DNA of 64,000 nt from Spirosoma agri (GTDB taxonomy: Bacteria; Bacteroidota; Bacteroidia; Cytophagales; Spirosomataceae): contig NZ_JAAGNZ010000001.1 of the NCBI RefSeq assembly GCF_010747415.1, positions 558,001 through 622,000 of the forward strand, given 5' to 3'. Positions within the stretch are counted from its first letter, which is position 1. The number at the start of each line of letters is the position of its first letter. The translations under genes and the position numbers were made by a program. Below, one piece after another: positions 16,611-26,797 of this stretch. The notes beneath the pieces are model-generated. The model saw only the letters and a list, made by a program, of their open reading frames with translations. It was not told where the DNA came from and did no database searches.

Positions 16611-18749
16611 TTACTGCCGCTGGTCAACCAGATTCAGGATGAAGGCATATTCAAGTGCGATTTCTTTGAGCGCCTGGAACCGCCCCGATGCGCCACCGTG
16701 ACCCGCTTCCATGTTCGTATGGAGCAGAAGCTGATTGGTATCGGTTTTCATGGCCCGGAGCTTAGCGACCCACTTGGCTGGCTCCCAATATTGTACCTGC
16801 GAGTCGTGTAGACCCGTGGTGACGAGCATGTTGGGATACGCCTTTTTCTCTACGTTGTCGTAGGGTGAATAGGACAGCATGTATTCGTAATAGGGTTGCT
16901 GCTTAGGGTTGCCCCATTCTTCAAATTCGCCCGTGGTCAGCGGAATACTTTCGTCGAGCATTGTCGTTACAACGTCCACAAAGGGTACAGCCGCCACAAC
17001 ACCCCGGTAAAGTTGCGGAGCTTGGTTGACGATGGCACCCATCAGCAAGCCGCCCGCACTGCCGCCCATCGCGAACAACGTAGCCGCACTGGTGTATTTA
17101 TTTTTGATCAGGTATTCTGACACGTCCACGAAGTCGTTGAACGTATTTTTCTTCTTAAGCATCTTACCGTCTTCGTACCACCGTCGGCCCATTTCCTGCC
17201 CACCCCGGATATGGGCAATGGCGAAGATGAAGCCCCGGTCGAGCAAACTCAGACGCGTTGAACTAAAGCCGGGGTCGGTCGAGTAACCGTAGGAACCGTA
17301 TGAATACTGAAGCAACGGAGCCGAACCGTCTTTGGGTGTACCTTTCCGATACACTAGCGAAACTGGAACGTCGACGCCATCGCGGGCCGTAACGAATACC
17401 CGTTCCGATACGTAATTGGTCTTATCGAAACCACCCAATACTTCCTGCTGTTTCATCAGCGTTTTGGTTTGGGTATCCATGTTGTAATCGAAGACAGAAC
17501 CGGGCGTTGTCAGCGATGAATAGCTGTAGCGCAACACGTTGGTGTTGAAATCCGGGTTGTAGCTGATGCCCGCAACGTAAGCGGGTTCGCCAAAGTCCAG
17601 GTACTCGTCCGCCTTGGTTTGCTGATTGATGATCCGAATATTAGTCAGTCCGGCTTTGCGTTCGTCCAGAACGAGGTGATTGGTGAATACGTCCATGTTG
17701 GCCAGGAACACATCGGGCCGGTGGGCAATCACTTCTTTCCATGCCGTGCGGTCGGCGGTTTTACCTTCGGGTACTTCCATCAGCCGGAAGTTTTCCGCTT
17801 TCCAGTTCGTACGAACATAGAACTTGTTCTGGTAATGAACGATGTCGTACTCGTGGCCTTTCTGGCGCGGCAGGAATACCTTAAACTCACCCAGCGGCTG
17901 ATTGGCTTCCAGCAGGCGGTATTCCGTCGAAACGCCGTTATGATCGGAGCCAATGGTGATGTACTTTTTTGATTTTGACCGACCCAGACCCATATAAAAC
18001 TGGTTATCGGGTTCTTCATAGACCAGCACGTCGGTTTTGGGATCAGTGCCTAAAACGTGCCGATAGACCTGATAGCCCAGTAGTGTCTGCGGGTCTTTCT
18101 TGATGTAGAACAGCGTCTTATTGTCGGTCGCCCAGGCGAAACTGCCCGCTTCCGTATCCTCGATGGCCTCCGGATAAATTGTGCCGGTTTTCAAGTTCTT
18201 TATCCGCAGCGTGTAGAGACGGCGGCTAACCGTATCTTCCGCAAAAATGGCCAGTTGATCGTTGTCCGAAATCTCGTAGCCACCAATCTGGTAGTAGTTA
18301 TGCCCTTTGGCCATCGCGTTGCCGTCGAACATAATTTCTTCGGTGCCTTGCAATGACCCTTTTTTGCGGCAGTAGATTGGGTATTCGCCCCCGGTGATGA
18401 ATCGGGTGTAATAGTAGTAATGGCCTTCTTTGTAGGGAACCGACTCGTCCTGCTGCTTAATGCGGCTTTTCATCTCCTCAAAAAGCTTGTCCTGTAAGCC
18501 TTTGACCGGGGCCAGTACCTGATCCAGATAGGTGTTTTCGGCGTTGAGGTACTTGATGACCTCCGGATTTTCGCGCTCGTTAAGGTAGTAATAGTTATCG
18601 ATCCGCTTGTGGCCGTTGGTAATTAATTCTTTCGGTTTAACCGCAGCCTTTGGAGCCTTCGGGGTTCCTGTTCCTGTGGTCGGTGTTTGAGCTTGTGTCA
18701 TGCTGTACAGCGTAAGCGTGGTGATAAACGTAAAACACGTTCGTATCAT
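16611..18749 (-). CDS. ptrB: S9 prolyl oligopeptidase (oligopeptidase B-like)
   Basis: 712 residues: a signal peptide (MIRTCFTFITTLTLYSMTQAQ), a seven-bladed propeller (about 70-430) and a C-terminal alpha/beta hydrolase. The nucleophile serine is in GGSAGGLLMGA. The RGGQEMGRRWYEDGKMLKKK stretch and the late AGHGGASGRF with the catalytic histidine are typical of oligopeptidase B, which cuts peptides after basic residues. The signal peptide indicates a periplasmic enzyme acting on small peptides. It is transcribed alone, divergent from the DUF3431 gene. Confidence 0.9.
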   Translation of the reverse strand: MIRTCFTFITTLTLYSMTQAQTPTTGTGTPKAPKAAVKPKELITNGHKRIDNYYYLNERENPEVIKYLNAENTYLDQVLAPVKGLQDKLFEEMKSRIKQQDESVPYKEGHYYYYTRFITGGEYPIYCRKKGSLQGTEEIMFDGNAMAKGHNYYQIGGYEISDNDQLAIFAEDTVSRRLYTLRIKNLKTGTIYPEAIEDTEAGSFAWATDNKTLFYIKKDPQTLLGYQVYRHVLGTDPKTDVLVYEEPDNQFYMGLGRSKSKKYITIGSDHNGVSTEYRLLEANQPLGEFKVFLPRQKGHEYDIVHYQNKFYVRTNWKAENFRLMEVPEGKTADRTAWKEVIAHRPDVFLANMDVFTNHLVLDERKAGLTNIRIINQQTKADEYLDFGEPAYVAGISYNPDFNTNVLRYSYSSLTTPGSVFDYNMDTQTKTLMKQQEVLGGFDKTNYVSERVFVTARDGVDVPVSLVYRKGTPKDGSAPLLQYSYGSYGYSTDPGFSSTRLSLLDRGFIFAIAHIRGGQEMGRRWYEDGKMLKKKNTFNDFVDVSEYLIKNKYTSAATLFAMGGSAGGLLMGAIVNQAPQLYRGVVAAVPFVDVVTTMLDESIPLTTGEFEEWGNPKQQPYYEYMLSYSPYDNVEKKAYPNMLVTTGLHDSQVQYWEPAKWVAKLRAMKTDTNQLLLHTNMEAGHGGASGRFQALKEIALEYAFILNLVDQRQ

Positions 18750-18840
18750 GGTTCGTTTCTAAAGCGTACTCGTAAAAATAAGGGTTTGGCTGGTGAAGAC
18801 GGAGAAAATAACGCTTTAACGGGGCAAACCCGGTTTCTTT

Positions 18841-19578
18841 GTGTTCGCTCTGAAAACTTCGCCTGCCGCCGTGTGTACGTTTGAACTCGTCGTTGCCCGC
18901 TATACAGAAAACCTGAACTGGCTCCGTAATCTGCCCGCCGGAATCCGCATAATCGTCTACGATAAGAGTCCGGATGGTTCAGCGGGGCCGCTGGCCATAC
19001 CGCTCCCCAATATTGGTCGCGAAGCGCATACGTATCTGCATCACATCGTTAGTCGGTACAATTCGCTGGCGGAGTGGACCGTATTCTGTCAGGGAAAACC
19101 GTTCGATCACGCCTATGATTTCAAAAAAACGATGAAGGCATTCGCCGAAAACCACGCTGCGGCTGGCGATCCGGTACAGGATCCGTTTCGCTGGCTAGGC
19201 CACCTGATCGACACCGACGATAACCAGGGCGCACGGCTTTTTCGTCCGTGGAGCAAAAACGAGGATGGGCGGGGTCTTGATCTGCTCGGCTTTCATCGGG
19301 CGCTGTTCGGTACGGACGGGCCAGACCTCTACACGTTCGTGCTGGGTGCCCAGTTCGTTGTTCATCGCGATGCCATTCGGCTGCAACCCCTTCCTGTTTA
19401 CGAACGGGCCTTGGCGGTTTCGATCACATTCCCCGATGCAGCTCACTGCTTCGAACGGAGCTGGGATCGTGTTTTCGGCCTGGTCGGTATCGACGCGGAC
19501 TGGCTGGCCGGACGGCAGACGGTTTACCTGAAACCAATGAAGCACCAGCTTCCTGACGAGTCGCAACGGAGTTTATGA
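18841..19578 (+). CDS. DUF3431 domain protein
   Basis: Up to 245 residues. FELVVARYTENLNWLRNLP, IVYDKSP, LPNIGREAHTYLHHIV and TVFCQGKPFDHAYDF are the conserved blocks of DUF3431, a family with glycosyltransferase-like sequence features but no known activity. The start is uncertain: the frame opens with GTG at 18841, and a second GTG at 18871 leaves a protein starting just before FELVVARY. A -7-like TTTCTTTG ends directly at 18840, which would favour the downstream start. It has no signal peptide or membrane segment. The gene stands alone. Confidence 0.75.
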   Translation: MFALKTSPAAVCTFELVVARYTENLNWLRNLPAGIRIIVYDKSPDGSAGPLAIPLPNIGREAHTYLHHIVSRYNSLAEWTVFCQGKPFDHAYDFKKTMKAFAENHAAAGDPVQDPFRWLGHLIDTDDNQGARLFRPWSKNEDGRGLDLLGFHRALFGTDGPDLYTFVLGAQFVVHRDAIRLQPLPVYERALAVSITFPDAAHCFERSWDRVFGLVGIDADWLAGRQTVYLKPMKHQLPDESQRSL

Positions 19579-19756
19579 TTGGTCGGGTACTAGATACTTC
19601 ATGCTGACACTACGCTGCGGATGGTGAACCTACGGCATACTTTTCCACTTTTTTTAGCAACGCACCGAACGCTTTTACCTTATAGTGTGTCTACTTTTTC
19701 GACCCCGAAATCTGCTATCTTTTTTGTATATTTAGCAACGAATTAACCATTCATCT

Positions 19757-21250
19757 ATGCACCGAATCTTTTACGTGCCCCGCTTCCGTCACGGCCTGTT
19801 TTTTGTTGGCCTTGCCGGTTGCCTGACCGCCTTCTATTCGAATACGATTTCCCTCGAAAAAGCTTTTCTTCGAATCAATGAAGAAGTGATGCAACACAGT
19901 CGAGCTTACGAAACGCTATCCAACGCAAGCCAGCAGGTAGGCCACCGCCTGACGGGAAGCCCGAACGGTACCCGCGCCGAAACGTATGCCTTTGATTTAT
20001 TATCCTCGTATGGTTTCAAAGAGATTCGTTACGAACCGTTTGAAGTTGAAGCGTGGACGCGCGATACGGTTACGTTATCGGTCGTGCCCGATCGGAGCGA
20101 CAATTTCCGGGAAATAAGCGTCGTCTCGCTGGCGCATTCACCCGTTGATGCGCACGTAAAAGGCGAAATCGTTGACGTTGGCAATGGGTTGGAAGGCGAT
20201 TTTGCCGCGTTGAAAGATAAACTGAAAGGTAAAGTTGCCTTGGTGAACATCGGCCTGGCAGCCCCGACCAAGGGTGCCCGTAATCTGCACCGCTCCGAGA
20301 AAACCGCGCTAGCCATTCAATACGGGGCAATCGGCGTCATCATGGTCAACCTTGTGCCGGGTAATGTGCTGCTGACCGGAACGGCATCGGTTACGGGTAA
20401 GCTAATCCCGATCCCATCCGTTTGTATCACGCACGAAAGTGGGCAGGCACTGCGGGCGTGGATGCAGGAAGAAGCTAGTCCGCTTCATGCCCTGATCGAC
20501 ATGAGCAATACGAGCCGGAAAATTCGGGCCCGCAACGTGATTGCAACGCTCAAAGGGTCGAAGTACCCCGACGAAAAAATTATTGTCGGCGGCCACCTGG
20601 ATTCGTGGGATCTGGCCACCGGTGCGATCGATAACGGAATCGGTTCGTTCGCCATCATGGACATTGCCCGGACGTTCAAGGCGCTGAAACTGAAACCCAA
20701 ACGGACCATCGAATTCGTACTCTTTATGGGCGAAGAACAGGGCCTGCTTGGTTCACGGGCGATGGTTGAAAACCTGAAAAAAAGCGGCAAACTGGATAAC
20801 GTTCGGTACATGCTGAATCTGGATATGACGAATGATCCGACGGGGTTGAACGCCTTTGGCCGATCCGATATGGTTGCGTTTCTGAACAGCGTTGGCGAAA
20901 CGATCAAACGGACTGAACCTGCCTTTGCCAACAACATGCAGAATCAGGCTGGATTGCACTCTGATCATCAACCCTTCATGCTCGAAGGTGTTCCGGTGGT
21001 CGGTATGAACGGTCACCTGGCCCGCGAAGTGCTGGACTGCTATCATGCCAACTGCGACCGGATGAATCTCGTCAATGCGGACCAGCTCAAGAATACGGTT
21101 CGTTACTCGACCATGTTACTCTACGCCCTTGCCGACGCCGACGATATTCCGACCCGTCGACAGAATGATACGCAAACGCGCGATTATCTGGTCGCCCAGG
21201 GATTACGAACGCCTTTGCAGATTGCCAACGAATGGCGCTGGAAAGAATAA
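19757..21250 (+). CDS. M28 family zinc aminopeptidase with PA domain
   Basis: 497 residues with an N-terminal hydrophobic signal or anchor (about 12-32). A protease-associated (PA) domain lies near 125-240 (GEIVDVGNGLEGDF, AIQYGAIGVIMVNLV). The M28 catalytic domain has GGHLDSWDLATGAIDNGIG (zinc His and bridging Asp), FMGEEQGLLGS (catalytic Glu pair), LNLDMTND and HSDHQPF. It is likely a periplasmic or secreted aminopeptidase or carboxypeptidase Q-like enzyme. It occupies the place where mraZ and rsmH usually precede ftsL. A long hairpin follows. Confidence 0.9.
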   Translation: MHRIFYVPRFRHGLFFVGLAGCLTAFYSNTISLEKAFLRINEEVMQHSRAYETLSNASQQVGHRLTGSPNGTRAETYAFDLLSSYGFKEIRYEPFEVEAWTRDTVTLSVVPDRSDNFREISVVSLAHSPVDAHVKGEIVDVGNGLEGDFAALKDKLKGKVALVNIGLAAPTKGARNLHRSEKTALAIQYGAIGVIMVNLVPGNVLLTGTASVTGKLIPIPSVCITHESGQALRAWMQEEASPLHALIDMSNTSRKIRARNVIATLKGSKYPDEKIIVGGHLDSWDLATGAIDNGIGSFAIMDIARTFKALKLKPKRTIEFVLFMGEEQGLLGSRAMVENLKKSGKLDNVRYMLNLDMTNDPTGLNAFGRSDMVAFLNSVGETIKRTEPAFANNMQNQAGLHSDHQPFMLEGVPVVGMNGHLAREVLDCYHANCDRMNLVNADQLKNTVRYSTMLLYALADADDIPTRRQNDTQTRDYLVAQGLRTPLQIANEWRWKE

Positions 21251-21264
21251 GTCCGGTAAATGCG

Positions 21265-21316
21265 TAACTAAGAAACGATGACATCTTTTTTAGGGAGAGT
21301 CATCGTTTCTTAGTTA
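21265..21316. terminator. 18-bp hairpin after the M28 gene
   Basis: Perfect arms 21265-21282 and 21299-21316 (TAACTAAGAAACGATGAC and complement) with a 16-nt loop containing a T-run. It separates the M28 peptidase gene from ftsL and probably ends the peptidase transcript. Confidence 0.7.
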
Positions 21317-21373
21317 TAGGCTATCTGTGGCGCATCGTTTTTTGTTACTTTGTGCATAAGAATCCCGATCCTC

Positions 21374-21772
21374 ATGGCCAAGAATACATTTCGGGAACCC
21401 GAACGGGTTGCCAAACAGAAAAAGGTACGGCGTCGGCTCCGGTTAGCGACGTGGCTCAATGATTTTATTGGTCTGGACCGGCTCTTTGGCGAAGACAACG
21501 CCTGGCCGATTCGCCACATCGACCGGATTCTGTGGGTCACCTTTCTGCTTGTCCTCTACATTGGTCTTAACCATAACGCCGAACGGCTCGTCCGTCGAAT
21601 TCAACGAACGAAAACACAGGTGGATGAGCTACGCTCACAGTACACCGTTCTACAAGCCAACTTCATGAAAAGTGGAAAGCAGTCTGAACTGAGTAAGCGG
21701 GTCGCCGTGCTTGGTTTGACCGATAGTCAGAACCCACCTCATAAAATTATTGTCAAGACCAATGAACATTAA
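21374..21772 (+). CDS. ftsL: FtsL-like cell division protein
   Basis: 132 residues from the ATG at 21374 (MAKNTFREPE). A basic N-terminal tail is followed by one transmembrane segment (about 54-70, RILWVTFLLVLYIGLNHNAE) and a periplasmic coiled coil (RRIQRTKTQVDELRSQYTVL). This is the shape of Bacteroidota FtsL, which joins FtsQ and FtsB-like proteins to activate FtsW-FtsI. Sequence identity in FtsL is always low; the call rests on topology and on its position overlapping the ftsI start by 11 nt. Confidence 0.85.
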   Translation: MAKNTFREPERVAKQKKVRRRLRLATWLNDFIGLDRLFGEDNAWPIRHIDRILWVTFLLVLYIGLNHNAERLVRRIQRTKTQVDELRSQYTVLQANFMKSGKQSELSKRVAVLGLTDSQNPPHKIIVKTNEH

Positions 21773-23873
21773 ACAGGATATCATTCAGCGGGCCAACCAT
21801 GTCTATTATGTGGTTATTTTCCTGGCGTTGAGCGTCATCGTCCGGCTCGTTTATGTCCAGTATTTTCAGACATTCAAAGGAAAATTCTGGCGGGAGCGGG
21901 TAGCGGCTACACTTATCCAGCGCGATACCATCCGGGCGATGCGGGGCAACATTTATGCCACGGACGGTAGCTTGCTGGCAACCTCGCTGCCTACCTATGT
22001 CGTTGGCCTCGACCCAATGGTTGCGAAGGACGATTATTTCGAGAAGAAAAAAGATTCGCTGGGTCTGTTACTGTCGAAAATTTATGGCGATCACCCGCCC
22101 CACTACTATACGAAACTTGTTGTCGAGGCCCGCGCAGATTCTCAGCGGTACGTGTTGCTGAACCACCGTCGTGTTACGTTTGAGGAGCGTCAGATGATGC
22201 GCAAATGGCCGTTCTTTCGATCATCGGCGAAGGTATCTGCCCGGGGCGGGGTGCTACGTCCCTACTACGAACGATACCATCCGTTTGATCACATGGCGGA
22301 ACGAACCATCGGTAACCTTGACGCAAGAACGGGGCGGGGCCTGATCGGCCTGGAAGCTAGTTTTCAGTCAGCACTAGCGGGTAAAAATGCCGTTGGACTG
22401 GTGGAAGTGCTGTCGGGGGGTGTTCGTAAACCCGTCGATGACGGACCCGACATGAAACCCGAATCGGGGATGGATCTGTATACGACCATCGATGTCAATT
22501 ATCAGGATATGGCCGAAACGGCGCTACGCTCGGCCCTCGAAAAATACAATGCGGCTAAGGGCTGTGTGGTTGTGATGGAAGTGGCTACTGGCGAAATCCG
22601 GGCGATGGCTAACCTGACCAAACAGGGCGATCACTATTCCGAGAATTTCAATCACGCGCTGGCAGGCCGTACCGATCCCGGTTCGACGTTTAAATTAGCG
22701 ACGATGATGGCTCTGCTCGAAGATAAAGCCATTTCGCTGGAACAGCTTGTGGCGACAGGTGGCGGTTCAACTACGTACAAGGGCCTGGCGATTCACGATG
22801 CTTCCCGGCATGGAAAAGGAACGATTACGGCCCGGGAGGTTTTCGAAAAGTCTTCAAACGTGGGTACCCACCTTCTGATGAAAAGCCACTTCTATAGCCG
22901 GGCCGAACGCTACTGCGATTACCTGCGTCGGTTCCATCTGACCAAGGAAACGGGTATTCACATGAAAGGGGAGGCTGTTCCGGTTGTTCGCAATCCTGAT
23001 ATGAAAGGTTGGAGTAAAGTGTCGCTCACGTCGATGTGTTACGGCTACGAGATGCAGATTACACCGCTTCAGATGCTGACGTTCTATAATGCCGTAGCCA
23101 ACGACGGGCGTTGGGTACGTCCAATGATCGTGAAGCAGATCAAGCTGGCCAATGAGATCATTGAAGACAATGCGCCCTATGTACTTTCGGAACCAATCTG
23201 TTCACCACAAACCGCTCGCAAGGCGCAGGAACTGCTGCGGGGCGTGGTGGAGCATGGGACGGCCAAGCATATCAACAACCCGAATTATGCCATAGCCGGG
23301 AAAACGGGAACGGCGCAGAAGATCATCAATGGCCGCTATCAGGTCGGTAAATACTACACCTCGTTCATCGGCTATTTTCCTGCTGACAAGCCAAAATACA
23401 GCATGATCACGGTTGTCGACACACCCCAGGGCGACAATATAGACTTGCTTTATGCTGGTGCCGTAGCGGCTCCGGTGTTCAAAGAGGTGGCCGACCGGAT
23501 TGTTGCCTACGATATTGGGATGCATGCACCAATTCGGGCGCGCGCGTCGCAACCTCGTTCAACGACGGGTATGCTGGCCGGGAGTACCGATGATCTGCAC
23601 ACGATCAGTACCGCTCTCAATATCAAAAACGAACCGAACACCGCAGGGTGGGTCGAGTCCACACCGAATGGTCGCTGGAAATCGCGTCAAACAACACCCG
23701 ATCATGTTCCCGATGTGCGTGGTCTGACATTGCGCGATGCCGTATACCTGCTGGAAAATCGCGGATTCAGGGTTACGGTTGAGGGGCGCGGAAAAGTGAA
23801 AGAGCAATCCATCACACCCGGAACGGGAGCTAGTGAACTCGGGACAAAGATGATTACGCTGAAGATGGGTTGA
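21762..23873 (+). CDS. ftsI: Penicillin-binding protein FtsI with PASTA domain
   Basis: 703 residues. Membrane anchor about 14-34; N-terminal PBP dimerisation domain; transpeptidase domain with Ser308-Thr-Phe-Lys311 (DPGSTFKLA), SSN (FEKSSNVGTHLL) and KTGTA (IAGKTGTAQK) motifs. The C-terminal 60 residues (HVPDVRGLTLRDAVYLLENRG onward) form one PASTA domain. It cross-links septal peptidoglycan together with FtsW. The ATG at 21762 lies inside the 3' end of ftsL. In Bacteroidota the PASTA tail is usual for this protein. Confidence 0.96.
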   Translation: MNIKQDIIQRANHVYYVVIFLALSVIVRLVYVQYFQTFKGKFWRERVAATLIQRDTIRAMRGNIYATDGSLLATSLPTYVVGLDPMVAKDDYFEKKKDSLGLLLSKIYGDHPPHYYTKLVVEARADSQRYVLLNHRRVTFEERQMMRKWPFFRSSAKVSARGGVLRPYYERYHPFDHMAERTIGNLDARTGRGLIGLEASFQSALAGKNAVGLVEVLSGGVRKPVDDGPDMKPESGMDLYTTIDVNYQDMAETALRSALEKYNAAKGCVVVMEVATGEIRAMANLTKQGDHYSENFNHALAGRTDPGSTFKLATMMALLEDKAISLEQLVATGGGSTTYKGLAIHDASRHGKGTITAREVFEKSSNVGTHLLMKSHFYSRAERYCDYLRRFHLTKETGIHMKGEAVPVVRNPDMKGWSKVSLTSMCYGYEMQITPLQMLTFYNAVANDGRWVRPMIVKQIKLANEIIEDNAPYVLSEPICSPQTARKAQELLRGVVEHGTAKHINNPNYAIAGKTGTAQKIINGRYQVGKYYTSFIGYFPADKPKYSMITVVDTPQGDNIDLLYAGAVAAPVFKEVADRIVAYDIGMHAPIRARASQPRSTTGMLAGSTDDLHTISTALNIKNEPNTAGWVESTPNGRWKSRQTTPDHVPDVRGLTLRDAVYLLENRGFRVTVEGRGKVKEQSITPGTGASELGTKMITLKMG

Positions 23874-23968
23874 GCCGATCGCGCCTAAACGAGTTTAAAA
23901 TTAGGTAGAACGGGCCTGATGCTGTTTTTTTGCAAACGCAAAATGAGTGTGAGGCTCGTTCGTTCAGT

Positions 23969-25447
23969 ATGCAGTTAAAAGACCTTCTCTATAAAATTCC
24001 TCTGCTGGCCACATCTGGCGGCATGGACACCGATATTACGGACCTGACTATGGACTCCCGAAAGGTGGGTCCAGGCAGTCTGTTTGTGGCCGTGCGCGGA
24101 ACCGTTAGCGACGGGCACAAGTTTATCGCAACGGCCATTCGTCAGGGGGCTTCGGCTATTCTGTGCGAAGAATTTCCCGACGAGCCCGATCCTTCTGTTG
24201 CGTATGTACGCGTGCTGGATTCGGCACGTACGATAGGATTGGTGGCCGCTAATTTCTACCAGCAGCCCTCGCAAAAGGTCAAACTCATTGGCGTTACAGG
24301 TACCAACGGTAAAACGTCGGTTGCTACATTACTCTTTCGGTTATTCAGAGGGCTGGGTTATCGGTGTGGCCTCCTATCGACGGTTCAGAATCAGATCGAC
24401 GACCAGATCATTCCAGCCACCCATACCACCCCCGATGCGATCACCACCAATCGGCTGCTGACGCAGATGCTGACGCACGGCTGCACGCATGTGTTCATGG
24501 AAGTCAGTTCCCATGCGGTTGTGCAGGAACGCATCGCCGGGTTGACCTTTGCCGGTGGGATTTTTACGAATATTACCCATGACCACCTGGATTTTCATGG
24601 GACGTTCGATAATTACATACGGGCCAAAAAAGGCTTTTTCGATCAGCTTCCAGCCACAGCCTTTGCGCTGACCAATGTCGATGATAAACGCGGTCTGGTC
24701 ATGCTTCAGAATACGGCTGCCCGCAAGGAAACCTATTCGCTGCAAACCCTGGCGACCTTCAAAGGGAAAGTGATTGCCGACAGTCTGTTCGGCTTGAACA
24801 TGCTGGTTGATGATAAAGAAGTCTGGTTTAAGCTCATTGGCCGATTCAACGCCTACAACGTGCTGAGCGTCTACGGAGCGGCAGTGCTGCTGGGGGAAGA
24901 TCCCGCCGAAATTTTGACGCTGTTGTCGGGCGTCACACCGCCACCGGGTCGTTTCGAGCAGGTCGTTTCGAATGATAAAATTGTCGGTATTGTCGACTAT
25001 GCCCATACGCCCGATGCGCTGCAAAACGTGCTCGAAACTATCAATGCTATACGGCAGGACGATGAACAAGGACGGTTTCCGCAAATAATAACTGTTGTAG
25101 GTTGTGGTGGCAACCGGGATGCGGCCAAACGACCGATCATGGCTGATATTGCCTGCCGGTTCAGCAACCGCGTCATCCTGACATCGGACAACCCACGGAA
25201 TGAAGACCCGATGACGATTCTGGAGCAGATGCAGGCGGGGGTATCACCGGTCGACATCAAAAAAACGACCACGATCGAAGACCGTCACGAAGCGATCAAA
25301 CGGGCTGTCTCGCTGGCACTTCCGCACGATATTATTCTGGTAGCCGGAAAAGGGCACGAAACGTATCAGGACATTAAGGGCGTGAAATACGATTTCGACG
25401 ACCGCGCCGTGTTGCGGGAGACTTTCTCAGAACGCGGAAATCAGTAA
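23969..25447 (+). CDS. murE: UDP-MurNAc-tripeptide synthetase
   Basis: 492 residues from the ATG at 23969 (MQLKDLLYK); an in-frame TTG at 23930 is less likely. It adds the third amino acid to UDP-MurNAc-L-Ala-D-Glu using ATP. The P-loop is GVTGTNGKTSVATLLFR, followed by THTTPDAI and MEVSSHA. The LTSDNPRNEDP motif is the DNPR signature of enzymes specific for meso-diaminopimelate, so the peptidoglycan is of the DAP type. It is the third gene of the first wall cluster block. Confidence 0.97.
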   Translation: MQLKDLLYKIPLLATSGGMDTDITDLTMDSRKVGPGSLFVAVRGTVSDGHKFIATAIRQGASAILCEEFPDEPDPSVAYVRVLDSARTIGLVAANFYQQPSQKVKLIGVTGTNGKTSVATLLFRLFRGLGYRCGLLSTVQNQIDDQIIPATHTTPDAITTNRLLTQMLTHGCTHVFMEVSSHAVVQERIAGLTFAGGIFTNITHDHLDFHGTFDNYIRAKKGFFDQLPATAFALTNVDDKRGLVMLQNTAARKETYSLQTLATFKGKVIADSLFGLNMLVDDKEVWFKLIGRFNAYNVLSVYGAAVLLGEDPAEILTLLSGVTPPPGRFEQVVSNDKIVGIVDYAHTPDALQNVLETINAIRQDDEQGRFPQIITVVGCGGNRDAAKRPIMADIACRFSNRVILTSDNPRNEDPMTILEQMQAGVSPVDIKKTTTIEDRHEAIKRAVSLALPHDIILVAGKGHETYQDIKGVKYDFDDRAVLRETFSERGNQ

Positions 25448-25560
25448 CTTTGGCCAGTACTAAAGAGCGAATGGGCGATTGAGTGAATAGCTGGCGCACA
25501 TTTTTATTCGCTCATTAACTACGCACCAGAGGCCCGGTTTCACTCATTCACTCTTTATCA

Positions 25561-26769
25561 ATGCTCTATTACCTTTTCCAATTTCTTGACGAGCACTATA
25601 ATTTCCCCGGTGCCGGGGTCTTTCAATACATCTCGTTCCGCGCACTCGGTGCGGTTATAACCTCTCTGTTGATCGCGGCCATTTTCGGGCGTCGCATTAT
25701 CGACATTCTCCGCAACCTTCAAATTGGCGAATCGATCCGCGATTTGGGGCTGGAAGGACAATTGCAGAAACGCGGAACGCCAACCATGGGCGGCTTTATC
25801 ATACTGGCGTCGCTACTAATTCCGGCCCTACTGTTTGCCAAGTTATCCAATGTGTACGTTGTGCTGGCGCTGGTGTCGACCGTATGGACCGGTCTGATTG
25901 GTTTCCTGGACGATTACATAAAAGTTTTCAAGAAGAACAAAGAAGGCTTGCAGGGTAAGTTTAAAGTTGTCGGTCAGGTTGGTTTAGGGCTGATTGTGGG
26001 GCTGACCTTATCCTTCAACGAATACGTCAAAATTCGCAAATACGCACCCCGCTTGTTGAGTACATCGACCGTTCCGGATGTGTACACTGACATTAAGTCG
26101 ACACTCACGACGGTACCTTTCGTAAAAAATAACGAGTTTGATTATAGCTCACTGTTTTTTGGCTTTATACCAGATAGTTACACTTGGATCGTTTACGTCC
26201 TAATCTGTATTTTCATCATTACCGCCGTTTCGAACGGGGCCAATATTACTGATGGAATCGATGGGTTAGCTGCCGGAACGTCAGTGATTATCGGGCTGAC
26301 GATTGGGGTACTGGCTTACCTGTCGGGGAATAAAGTTTTCTCGCAGTACCTCAATATTATGTACATCCCCAATTCGGGCGAATTAGTAATTTTCTGTGCG
26401 GCTTTTGTGGGTGCCTGCGTTGGCTTTTTGTGGTATAACTCCTATCCAGCTCAGGTATTTATGGGCGATACCGGAAGTCTGATGCTTGGGGGGGTTATTG
26501 CTGTATTATTCCTGGCGATTCGCAAAGAACTGATGATCCCGATCATTTGCGGCATCTTCCTGGTCGAACTGGTTTCCGTCATTATGCAGGTGAGTTATTT
26601 TAAGTATACCAAGCAAAAATTCGGGGAAGGCAGGCGAATCTTTCTGATGTCGCCGTTACACCACCATTTTCAGAAAAAAGGCTACCACGAAGCCAAACTT
26701 GTCACTCGTTTCTGGATTATTGGTATTATACTGGCCGTACTGGCTTTAGCGACATTGAAGCTTCGATAA
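25561..26769 (+). CDS. mraY: Phospho-MurNAc-pentapeptide translocase
   Basis: 402 residues with about ten membrane spans. It transfers phospho-MurNAc-pentapeptide to undecaprenyl phosphate, giving lipid I. GTPTMGG (about 71-77), [15 protein letters not shown] (Asp pair), [23 protein letters not shown] and the cytoplasmic [11 protein letters not shown] are the family hallmarks. It is about 40 residues longer than the E. coli enzyme because of an insertion (about 155-215), as is common in Bacteroidota. It ends the first block of the dcw cluster; murD follows only after about 7.8 kb of other genes. Confidence 0.97.
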   Translation: MLYYLFQFLDEHYNFPGAGVFQYISFRALGAVITSLLIAAIFGRRIIDILRNLQIGESIRDLGLEGQLQKRGTPTMGGFIILASLLIPALLFAKLSNVYVVLALVSTVWTGLIGFLDDYIKVFKKNKEGLQGKFKVVGQVGLGLIVGLTLSFNEYVKIRKYAPRLLSTSTVPDVYTDIKSTLTTVPFVKNNEFDYSSLFFGFIPDSYTWIVYVLICIFIITAVSNGANITDGIDGLAAGTSVIIGLTIGVLAYLSGNKVFSQYLNIMYIPNSGELVIFCAAFVGACVGFLWYNSYPAQVFMGDTGSLMLGGVIAVLFLAIRKELMIPIICGIFLVELVSVIMQVSYFKYTKQKFGEGRRIFLMSPLHHHFQKKGYHEAKLVTRFWIIGIILAVLALATLKLR

Positions 26770-26797
26770 CCGTTCATTAAGTAGAGAGTCGAGACCC

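Noticed and set aside
24374..25084. 236-codon open frame on the minus strand over murE
   Set aside because: Antisense shadow of a strongly conserved murE.
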